A DNA stretch of 6,014 bases from an uncultured Opitutia bacterium (GTDB lineage Bacteria; Verrucomicrobiota; Verrucomicrobiia; Opitutales; Opitutaceae), in the NCBI GenBank assembly GCA_903938935.1, contig CAJAFD010000463.1:1-6014 (forward strand), written 5' to 3'. The notes beneath the pieces are model-generated. The model was not told where the DNA came from. It ran no database searches and saw nothing but the letters and a program-made list of their open reading frames with translations. Position 1 is the first letter of the stretch; each line of letters opens with the position of its first letter. The position numbers and the translations under genes were made by a program. Positions 1 to 4,923 of this stretch are shown one piece after another.

Positions 1-1
1 C

Positions 2-145
2 GAAGCGGACGCGGATGAGCCGCTGGTGCGGGCCGCGAACGAGTCGAAAGAATTGGCGTGGGTCGACGTCGCCCGTGTGACCGAACTCAATCCAGAGGAG
101 TCGATGGCGCGGATGGTAAGGAAAACGCTCGCCGCGCGAGACTGA
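2..145 (+). CDS. Probable NUDIX hydrolase, C-terminal end (5' truncated)
   Basis: Only the last 47 codons are present; the frame is open from the window edge and ends at TGA. The visible peptide contains ESKELAWVDVARVTELNPEES followed closely by a short basic helix. A stretch of type 'ES.EL.WV....V..L' near the C-terminus is typical of NUDIX hydrolases, which cleave nucleoside diphosphates linked to another group. There it forms the late beta strand and final helix. The catalytic NUDIX box (GX5EX7REUXEEXGU) would lie upstream, outside the window, so the family call rests on the tail alone and no substrate can be proposed. Codon use is GC-rich at third positions, as in the neighbours. The stop is one base from the stop of the convergent lactate permease gene, leaving no room for a dedicated terminator between the two. 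Confidence 0.5.
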   Translation, partial: EADADEPLVRAANESKELAWVDVARVTELNPEESMARMVRKTLAARD

Positions 146-146
146 G

Positions 147-1796
147 TCAGGGTTTCAGCGCCGGAATCATCCCGGGCCACACATAGGCTTGGAGCATCAC
201 GAGTATGCCCACGAGGACTGCGAGGGCGATGCTGTGCCAAAAGACGGCGCGCAAAATCGTGCCCGCGGCGGGACTTTCCGGGTGGCCGCCAGTGGCTACA
301 CTCGCGACGACGATGCTCTGGGCGTCGATCATTTTGCCCATGACGCCGCCCGAGCTGTTGGCGGCGCACGTGAGGATCGGGGAAAAGCCGAGTTGTTCGG
401 CGGTGACTTTTTGGAGGTTGCCGAAAAGCACGTTGGAGGACGTGTCGCTGCCCGTGAGCGCGACCCCGAGCCATCCGATGAGCGGGGAGAAAAACGGAAA
501 CAGCCAACCCGTGTTGGCCATAGCTAGCCCCAAGGTCGTGTCGGTGCCGCTGTAGCGCGTCGTGTACCCGAGCGCGAGCATGGCAGAAATCGTGAGCAGC
601 GAAACGCGTACGCGCAGTAATGTTTGCCAATAAATTGTCGCGGTGCGTCGCAGACCCACGCCGAGCGCGATGGCCGCGCCGATACCTGCGAGCAGGAGGG
701 CGGTGCCGGTGGCGGAAAGAAGATTGAGGACGAAGACCGCTTTTTCTGGTGTAGGAGTGGGTGCGACGGGCGGCATTTTTTCCACCGCGAGGTGGAGTGC
801 GGGCACGTTGAACTCGGGTGCGAATAGATGGTTCAGTGCCGTTTTTACCTGCGGTAGACCCCAGATGAAGACGAAAACGGTGAGAAAAATCCAAGGGATC
901 CATGCCTTCCATGCCGCCGCGGTCGTCGTCGCGTGGTTCGCGGCGGCGGCAACCTCATGTGCGGGCGGATTAAAGGATTCCTCGGCGGGGCGCCAGAAGC
1001 GCATCAACACCACGACGGCGAACATCGCGACGGCGGCGCTCACGATGTCGACCAGCCAAGGGCCGTGAAAATTACTCACCAGAAATTGCATCGTGCCAAA
1101 GGTTGCGCCCGAGACCAGGCACGCGGGCCAGACCGCGATCATGCCGCGCCAGCCGCATTGGGCGGCTACGAGCCAGAACGGGACGAGCAGCGAAAAGAAA
1201 GGGAGTTGTCGGCCCACCATCGCGCTGAGCGAAAGCACGTCGAGACCCGTGAGCGGCGCGAGTGTCGTGATGGGAATCCCAAGCGAACCGAAAGCGACCG
1301 GCGCGGTGTTGCCGATGAGAGCGAGTTTGGCGGCTTCGAGCGGTTTGAAGCCCAGGCCGATCATCAACGCGCCGGAAATCGCGACTGGCGCGCCGAATCC
1401 CGCCGCGCCTTCGATGAAGGCGCCGAAGCAAAATGCGAGTAACAGCGCTTGGATGCGGCGGTCACCGGAGACGCCCGCAATCTGACGTTGGAGCACGGCG
1501 AACTGGCCGGTTTCGACGGAGAGTTGGTAAATGAAGATCGCGTTGAGGATGAGCCACCCGATCGGCATGAGGCCGAAAGCGGCGCCGTAGCCAGCGGCGG
1601 CGAGCGTGAGTTTCCAGGGCATGCCGTAGACGCCTACGGCCACACCGGCCGCGAGTGTCAGGGCGATGAGCGCCGCGAGATGAGCCCGCACATGCCAAAA
1701 CGCGAGCAGGCCGAGGAGGATGATGACGGGAATCGCGGCGACGAGTGCGGAAACGCCGATGCCTCCCAGGGGTGCGTAAGTCTGTGACCAATGCAT
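147..1796 (-). CDS. lldP: L-lactate permease (LctP/LldP family)
   Basis: This is a complete 549-residue inner-membrane protein, almost the length of E. coli LldP (551). The family imports L-lactate, and often D-lactate or glycolate, with protons. Hydrophobic segments run through nearly the whole chain, broken by a hydrophilic loop near residues 270-297 and another near 320-350. Family signatures are visible: EGAAGFGAPVAI at 129-140, GNTAPVAFGSLGIPI at 162-176, GSDTSSNVLFGNLQ at 449-462 and ANSSGGVMGKMIDAQS at 479-494. The ATG at 1794-1796 is chosen because it gives the normal N-terminus; no start codon fits better just upstream. There is no Shine-Dalgarno, and the leader is C-rich before the ATG. 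No lactate dehydrogenase (lldD, lldEFG, dld) or GntR-type lldR regulator is adjacent, so the gene appears to stand alone and the exact substrate is uncertain. Family assignment is firm. Confidence 0.94.
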   Translation of the reverse strand: MHWSQTYAPLGGIGVSALVAAIPVIILLGLLAFWHVRAHLAALIALTLAAGVAVGVYGMPWKLTLAAAGYGAAFGLMPIGWLILNAIFIYQLSVETGQFAVLQRQIAGVSGDRRIQALLLAFCFGAFIEGAAGFGAPVAISGALMIGLGFKPLEAAKLALIGNTAPVAFGSLGIPITTLAPLTGLDVLSLSAMVGRQLPFFSLLVPFWLVAAQCGWRGMIAVWPACLVSGATFGTMQFLVSNFHGPWLVDIVSAAVAMFAVVVLMRFWRPAEESFNPPAHEVAAAANHATTTAAAWKAWIPWIFLTVFVFIWGLPQVKTALNHLFAPEFNVPALHLAVEKMPPVAPTPTPEKAVFVLNLLSATGTALLLAGIGAAIALGVGLRRTATIYWQTLLRVRVSLLTISAMLALGYTTRYSGTDTTLGLAMANTGWLFPFFSPLIGWLGVALTGSDTSSNVLFGNLQKVTAEQLGFSPILTCAANSSGGVMGKMIDAQSIVVASVATGGHPESPAAGTILRAVFWHSIALAVLVGILVMLQAYVWPGMIPALKP

Positions 1797-1920
1797 GGGG
1801 TGAAGTGGGGTAAACTGAGCCGAGGAAAAGCGAGCAGGCTCGGGGTGCGGTGGCGAGGGTTTTACTCAAGAACGGCGATATGTGCTCAGATGGATGGCGT
1901 CCGCGACGCCGGAGGATTAA
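1797..1920. other. Divergent spacer between the permease and a small gene
   Basis: This 124-base spacer should carry the promoter of the minus-strand permease and, if the small gene at 1921 is real, one for the plus strand. I could not find a convincing -35/-10 pair on either strand. It contains a weak inverted repeat, CCGAG at 1820-1824 with CTCGG at 1839-1843, and the tight hairpin listed separately at 1896-1910. Confidence 0.5.
1896..1915 (+). promoter_or_regulatory. Hairpin abutting a strong Shine-Dalgarno
   Basis: GGCGTC (1896-1901) and GACGCC (1905-1910) form a perfect 6-bp stem with a 3-base CGC loop. GGAGG follows immediately at 1911-1915, then ATTAA, then a GTG at 1921. The 5-base gap from GGAGG to the GTG is suitable for initiation. 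This is the only well-placed GGAGG-type site I found before a start codon in this window, and it is the main reason to accept the small gene that follows. A stem touching the ribosome-binding site could affect translation, but that is inference. Confidence 0.4.
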
Positions 1921-2166
1921 GTGTTGGGCCGAGATTTTCTGGCGCGGGCCGGGATTCACGAGGTTACTTTGCCAACCGCTTTCGCCGTAGCGGAACATGC
2001 GTTGAAGCCGGGCTGGGCGCTTCGATCGCGACTGGCGGATATCGTGGCGGATGCGGCGGCTTCATATTTTGACCCATTTAGCTGGATTGCGCGTGATCGT
2101 TTTTGGACTGGGGCGCCGCCACTGATCCGGTGGTTAGGCACCGCGTTTTCTCGGTTTGTGGTCTAG
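1921..2166 (+). CDS. Possible small protein, 81 aa, unknown function
   Basis: An 81-codon frame starts at GTG, five bases after a perfect GGAGG, and ends at TAG. I do not recognise the product. It has a mixed N-terminal half (FLARAGIHEVTLPTAFAVAE near 6-25) and an aromatic, basic C-terminal third with several Trp and Phe residues (YFDPFSWIARDRFW near 49-62). That third may be an amphipathic or membrane-associating helix; no signal peptide or cysteine motif is visible. Codon use is reasonably like the neighbours, and the antisense frames look less protein-like. Its TAG lies in a CTAG that also supplies the stop of the convergent gene (2163-2684), so the two genes overlap by four bases. It could instead be the remnant of a larger gene or a chance frame; the ribosome-binding site tips the balance only slightly. 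Confidence 0.4.
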   Translation: MLGRDFLARAGIHEVTLPTAFAVAEHALKPGWALRSRLADIVADAAASYFDPFSWIARDRFWTGAPPLIRWLGTAFSRFVV

Positions 2167-2684
2167 CCTCGGTATTCGAGGTCTTTGACGCACACCATGC
2201 GCTGCGGCATGAACGGCGCTTCTCCGACGACGACTTCGCTTTTCGCCAAGAACGTGTTCCAACTGATGCCCCAACGTTCGTGCAAACGATAGCCGGTGCG
2301 ATACACGAAAAACATGATCTGGGCCGGTGGTTGAGTGAGGAGTCGCTCCATGATTTGGAGATCCACGCCGACTGCAGGCATGTTAAACGACGTGTAGCGC
2401 TCGGCATCGATCAGGATGTGGCCGCGACTTTCACTGATCTCGCCTTTGGGGTGGTGCGTGTTGCCGTTTTGGAGTTCGGCGAGCAGGGTTTTTCGCTGGG
2501 TGAGGCACGAATCAGCTAAATTTGAGAGCCACGTGGGTAATTCAGCAAGGCGGGCTAGGGTGCGGCAGTTGGGACTGAGTTGGTACAGGCCACCTTTGAT
2601 TTGGCCGCCAACGATGAGGGGGAGGTCTCGACTTCCCACAGCTAGCATGGAGGGTTTGGCGCCTCCGCGTGATGCGACTAACAT
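2163..2684 (-). CDS. Hypothetical protein, about 173 aa
   Basis: I do not recognise the family. The frame gives a soluble-looking protein with no signal peptide or membrane segment. Visible pieces, in order, are a Gly-rich stretch DLPLIVGGQIKGGLYQLS, a Leu-rich helical part (ARLAELPTWLSNLADSCL), a charged middle with HILIDAERY, and a C-terminal half mixing hydrophobic strands with Arg and Trp (MFFVYRTGYRLHERWGISW). Third codon positions are GC-rich along its length, supporting real coding. The start is uncertain. The ATG at 2684 and another at 2648 are both preceded by AAACC(C)TCC and lie in two copies of a short direct repeat; a GTG at 2720 would add 12 residues. The frame stays open beyond 2720, but that part reads like spacer. 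No Shine-Dalgarno is found at a normal distance from any candidate. The 3' end overlaps the convergent small gene by four bases. Confidence 0.65.
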   Translation of the reverse strand: MLVASRGGAKPSMLAVGSRDLPLIVGGQIKGGLYQLSPNCRTLARLAELPTWLSNLADSCLTQRKTLLAELQNGNTHHPKGEISESRGHILIDAERYTSFNMPAVGVDLQIMERLLTQPPAQIMFFVYRTGYRLHERWGISWNTFLAKSEVVVGEAPFMPQRMVCVKDLEYRG

Positions 2685-2693
2685 GGAGGTTTT
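2642..2693. repeat. Imperfect 16-base direct repeat spanning two start codons
   Basis: Plus-strand bases 2642-2657 and 2678-2693 match at 14 of 16 positions and are offset by exactly 36 bases (12 codons). On the minus strand each reads AAACC(C)TCC-ATG-(T/C)TAG, so each copy carries one of the two candidate ATGs of the hypothetical gene, in the same frame. The encoded peptides are KTSML and KPSML. Confidence 0.55.
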
Positions 2694-3097
2694 ACGCTGG
2701 TTTTCTGGCACCGCCGGCACGCAGCAGGAGTTCGAGCGGTGGGGCGAATCGGACGCGTTCGCCTTAAAGGTAAATCTTCGTAGCTCCGAAGCGGCTGACT
2801 CGAACGAGCCGCGCGTCTTTTGTGGTTCAGTCGCTTGGTGGCGGTGGTTGGGGCTAAAATCCGACCTGAGACGGATGGGCGGGGCTCGAGTGGATTAAAT
2901 ACTAGACCAGCGTAATCAGTCGTGATTTTCAGGTTTAAGCGGCCCTGCTGCATGCAACTAAATTACCTTATGGGGCGCAGGCTCAGAATGACTTTGTTAT
3001 TCCCGAGTTGGTCATCAAAAGTTTCCGCAACCGAATAGTTAGAAATGATCCGCGGCAGCGGACGGATTTTGCGGAGGTTATTGCCCCGAGCGGACGC
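2685..3097. other. Spacer of about 400 bases with no convincing gene
   Basis: Between the hypothetical gene and the NIPSNAP terminator I find no frame with a start codon, ribosome-binding site and protein-like composition together. It should include the promoter of the hypothetical gene. A small hairpin lies at 2776-2791 (CTTCG, loop TAGCTC, CGAAG). A minus-strand reading frame from 3112 down to 2678 is interrupted by only one TAA (2963-2965). Its first part (2966-3112) looks protein-like but has no ATG, GTG or TTG, and its later part is Arg/Pro-rich, as expected of non-coding GC-rich DNA. The plus-strand frame covering 2678-2898 likewise lacks a credible start. Confidence 0.5.
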
Positions 3098-3130
3098 AAA
3101 AAAACCGCTGGCCTAAAAGGCGAGCGGTTT
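3098..3130 (-). terminator. Rho-independent terminator of the NIPSNAP gene
   Basis: On the plus strand AAACCGCT (3102-3109) pairs with AGCGGTTT (3123-3130), and GCC (3111-3113) with GGC (3119-3121), across one G-G mismatch and a 5-base loop. Read on the minus strand, the hairpin is followed by seven T residues (complement of 3098-3104). It lies about 67 bases past the NIPSNAP stop codon, the right place and orientation. Confidence 0.85.
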
Positions 3131-3197
3131 GGCTAACGGTTGCAGATACGCGGACCAGATGCGCGGGTCAGGCGCGTCGGGCAGCACCCAAGCGGAC

Positions 3198-4052
3198 TTA
3201 GATTTGGGAATACGCGGTGGGAACGATGAAGCGCGCGGTGTTTTTAGACGTGTTATCTTTGTAGGTGGGTTGGTCCTTCATTTTGACCCAACGCGGATCG
3301 GGGCCGAATTTTTTCCAATTACCCAGGTGCGTGGCGAGATCGGGACCGCAGGTGATGTAGCGCAGGTGGGGTAGGTTGGGGCCGGCTAGAGCTTGGCCAA
3401 AAAATACCGGCGACATCCCGAGGTCTTGCATGAGGGAGATTTCGCCGTCGTTGAACATGGCCATTTTATTGATGGCGCGTTCTTCGCTGTGGCTCTCGTA
3501 ATCGCGTAATTCAAAAATGCGGCTAGGGGTTTTATTTTTGGAGAATGCGGGAACGGCGAGTTTGGGCATTCCGGCGAAGGCGCGTAGCAGCCACGTGTCG
3601 ACGCGATCGTAGGCCGGATTTGATTTTGGCGTCCGAAAAAATTCAGGGGCCGCGGCTTGTACCGTGGCGTCGGTATTGAGCTCGGCGCTGATTTGTGTGA
3701 ATGATTCCAGCGACGGGTGGGTGATGAGCATCCAGATCGCGACGGGCGCCGTGGGCGTGCCGATCTTCGGTTTGGCGGTGACGGCTTTTTTGTCCACCTC
3801 GACCTCGGTGAAGACACCGACGTTGGCGAGACCACGGGCGTTCAGGGCAGGGATGAGGGCTTTTTCCAGATAGTTTTCGAGGACGGCGCTAGAAGTGTCG
3901 GGTTTTAATCGATACGCGCGTAATTCGTAGTAATCACGGGCCGCGGCGGATGGGCTGGTTTGAGCGGCCCGGGCGCTCATGCCGGTGGCGAGCGCCGCAG
4001 TGGCAGACGCGGCGAGGGAGGATTTTAGGAAATTACGTCGGGTGGATTTCAT
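3198..4052 (-). CDS. NIPSNAP-family protein with Tat signal peptide
   Basis: This is a complete 284-residue protein. The N-terminus has a twin-arginine signal: TRRNFLK at 4-10, then an Ala-rich hydrophobic run and a likely cleavage after SARA near residue 29. It should therefore be exported folded. The mature part has two ferredoxin-like NIPSNAP halves. The first begins YYELRAYRLKP (41-51). The second begins RIFELRDYESHSEERAINKM (178-197) and continues through a segment with DLGMSPVFFGQ (210-220) and the W..FG.DP.W pattern (246-255). NIPSNAP domains are dimeric alpha-beta barrel folds; Tat-exported versions are common in Verrucomicrobiota and Planctomycetota, but their biochemical role is not established, so I assign no reaction. 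There is no Shine-Dalgarno; TTTACCC followed by a C-rich stretch precedes the ATG. The gene has its own probable promoter, structured leader and terminator, so it is likely monocistronic. Confidence 0.9.
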   Translation of the reverse strand: MKSTRRNFLKSSLAASATAALATGMSARAAQTSPSAAARDYYELRAYRLKPDTSSAVLENYLEKALIPALNARGLANVGVFTEVEVDKKAVTAKPKIGTPTAPVAIWMLITHPSLESFTQISAELNTDATVQAAAPEFFRTPKSNPAYDRVDTWLLRAFAGMPKLAVPAFSKNKTPSRIFELRDYESHSEERAINKMAMFNDGEISLMQDLGMSPVFFGQALAGPNLPHLRYITCGPDLATHLGNWKKFGPDPRWVKMKDQPTYKDNTSKNTARFIVPTAYSQI

Positions 4053-4088
4053 GGGAGGCAGGGTAAACTAGGATGGTTCAAGATGGGC

Positions 4089-4139
4089 CGGAGCCCTCGT
4101 GGCGTACGAGCTTGATTTTAGTGAGTGGGTGAGGCTCCG
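4089..4139 (-). promoter_or_regulatory. Foldable 5' leader of the NIPSNAP gene
   Basis: CGGAGCC (4089-4095) and GGCTCCG (4133-4139) form a perfect 7-bp stem. Inside it, CTCGT (4096-4100) pairs with ACGAG (4106-4110) around a 5-base loop. The inner stem abuts the outer stem on one side, and 22 unpaired bases lie on the other (4111-4132). The element lies between the predicted promoter and the NIPSNAP ATG, so it would be in the mRNA leader. I do not recognise a known riboswitch class. Confidence 0.35.
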
Positions 4140-4149
4140 CATTAAAACA

Positions 4150-4177
4150 ATTATATGTCATGTAAAAAGACATTGAA
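4150..4177 (-). promoter_or_regulatory. Probable promoter of the NIPSNAP gene
   Basis: On the minus strand a perfect TATAAT (complement of 4150-4155) lies 16 bases from a weak -35, TTCAAT (complement of 4172-4177). Transcription would start near 4143 and give a leader of about 90 bases. The -10 match and the AT-rich setting, unusual in this GC-rich window, support it; the -35 matches the consensus at only three positions. Confidence 0.4.
4155..4173. promoter_or_regulatory. Inverted repeat within the NIPSNAP promoter (possible operator)
   Basis: ATGTC (4155-4159) and GACAT (4169-4173) form a perfect inverted repeat with a 9-base AT-rich spacer. It almost exactly fills the gap between the proposed -10 and -35 of the NIPSNAP promoter. 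A second overlapping pair, TCATG (4158-4162) and CATGA (4179-4183), is also present. The position suits a repressor site, but short AT-rich palindromes arise by chance and no regulator is encoded nearby. Confidence 0.25.
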
Positions 4178-4290
4178 TCATGAGCGAATCTGCGCCGTGC
4201 AAAATGCAGTGCGTTGCGGTTCCTCTGCGGCCCAGAGATTTTGTGGAATTTCCCGCGAACTTACTTTTGCGCGTTTAGGTCGATGGAAGG

Positions 4291-4770
4291 GTGAACACGA
4301 TTATCCCCAGCATAAAAAAAATCCGCGGCGTTGTTTGGTTTTGGACTTCGCTCGCGTTGATTGGTTTGAGTTCTACTCCGGTATCGGCGTTGCCCCGCGC
4401 TATCACGCTCGAAGCGATTCATCAGATTGAAAATCCCCGCGATTTGAAACGGCCTGGGCCGTGTGGTGAACTGGGTGCGTATCAATTTCGCGCTGCGACT
4501 TGGGCTCAACATACCCGGCGTCCGTTTACCGATGCGTTGAATCGGCGTTATTCTGATCATGTCGCCGTGCAGCACTATAATTGGTTATGCGAACGTTTGG
4601 TGAAAAATGGGCTGGAGCCTTCGGTCTACAACGTCGCGCTGGCGTGGAACGCCGGTCTGCACGCAACCGTACGCGGACGCGCGCCGCGCCGCAGCCACGA
4701 CTACGCGATGCGCGTCGGCAACATCGCGTCCGATCTGCATATCCGCACGCAAGCCATCGCGTCGCGTTGA
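4291..4770 (+). CDS. Small secreted lysozyme/lytic transglycosylase-like protein
   Basis: This 159-residue protein starts at GTG, the first start codon after an in-frame TAG at 4276. That start gives a good Sec signal peptide: basic KKIR at 9-12, a hydrophobic core to about 28, and cleavage after VSA (residue 33). The mature domain of about 125 residues resembles the goose-lysozyme/SLT fold. HQIEN at 44-48 carries a Glu (47) in the position of the catalytic acid, GELGAYQFRAATW at 59-71 resembles the G.YQ/G.MQ.....W motif, ALAWNAG at 116-122 matches the A..YNAG motif, and HDYAMRVGNI at 136-145 matches the late Y..RV motif. Such enzymes cut the peptidoglycan glycan strand in the periplasm. Cys58 and Cys100 could form a disulfide. 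The domain is minimal, so it may be specialised or inactive. GGAAGG directly touches the GTG, too close for a normal Shine-Dalgarno. Confidence 0.75.
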   Translation: MNTIIPSIKKIRGVVWFWTSLALIGLSSTPVSALPRAITLEAIHQIENPRDLKRPGPCGELGAYQFRAATWAQHTRRPFTDALNRRYSDHVAVQHYNWLCERLVKNGLEPSVYNVALAWNAGLHATVRGRAPRRSHDYAMRVGNIASDLHIRTQAIASR

Positions 4771-4809
4771 CCGCGCCAAACCGTGACTTAACGGCGATCC
4801 GTTTAAGGT

Positions 4810-4842
4810 CTGCGGGCGGCTGAAGTCGTCAGTCGCCCGCGG
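4810..4842 (+). terminator. Strong hairpin after the lysozyme-like gene
   Basis: Bases 4810-4823 pair with 4829-4842 in a 14-bp stem with two G-U wobbles and a 5-base AGTCG loop. It begins about 40 bases after the stop codon. The following bases (CATGTTTCT) form only a poor T-tract, so termination may be inefficient or rho-assisted. It is still the most likely end of the 4291-4770 transcript. Confidence 0.55.
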
Positions 4843-4863
4843 CATGTTTCTGGCCTGTGGCGG

Positions 4864-4895
4864 GAAGCGCTAATTGCGTTGGAATGTCGCGCTTC
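4864..4895 (+). promoter_or_regulatory. Inverted repeat upstream of the FecR-domain gene
   Basis: GAAGCGC (4864-4870) and GCGCTTC (4889-4895) form a perfect 7-bp inverted repeat with an 18-base gap, ending 28 bases before the ATG at 4924. It may be an operator or part of the leader. A very weak TTGGAA (4879-4884) and TCTTAG (4902-4907) pair with 17-base spacing lies across it; I would not call that a promoter on this evidence alone. Confidence 0.25.
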
Positions 4896-4923
4896 TTGGG
4901 TTCTTAGTCGTGGTGTGGCCTCG

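Noticed and set aside
189..1787. Several plus-strand open frames of 67-169 codons across the permease gene
   Set aside because: They are antisense to a clearly identified 549-residue permease. Their products are Arg-, Gly- or Glu-rich without domain features, as expected from GC-rich antisense DNA.
1791..2072. 93-codon plus-strand frame starting at 1791
   Set aside because: It overlaps the permease start and lacks a ribosome-binding site, and the 1921 frame with GGAGG is better. The composition is Gly/Arg-rich and not protein-like.
2776..2791. CTTCG/CGAAG hairpin as a REP-like element
   Set aside because: The stem is only 5 bp and a single copy is visible; one window cannot show that it is repetitive.
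2416..2898. 160-codon plus-strand frame opposite the hypothetical gene
   Set aside because: Most of its first half is antisense to the better-supported minus-strand frame. The second half has no separate start or ribosome-binding site, and the Trp/Arg-rich product matches nothing I recognise.
2678..2953. 91-codon minus-strand frame whose start (LNLKITTDY) resembles a motif of DUF1501 proteins
   Set aside because: The resemblance is a few residues only, and the rest is Arg/Pro/Thr-rich. The part of the next gene that faintly recalls the same family (VGGQIKGGLY) is in a different frame and in the wrong order.
4155..4430. 91-codon plus-strand frame starting in the AT-rich promoter region
   Set aside because: It overlaps the lysozyme-like gene in another frame, has no ribosome-binding site, and its product lacks the signal peptide and motifs seen in the frame from 4291.
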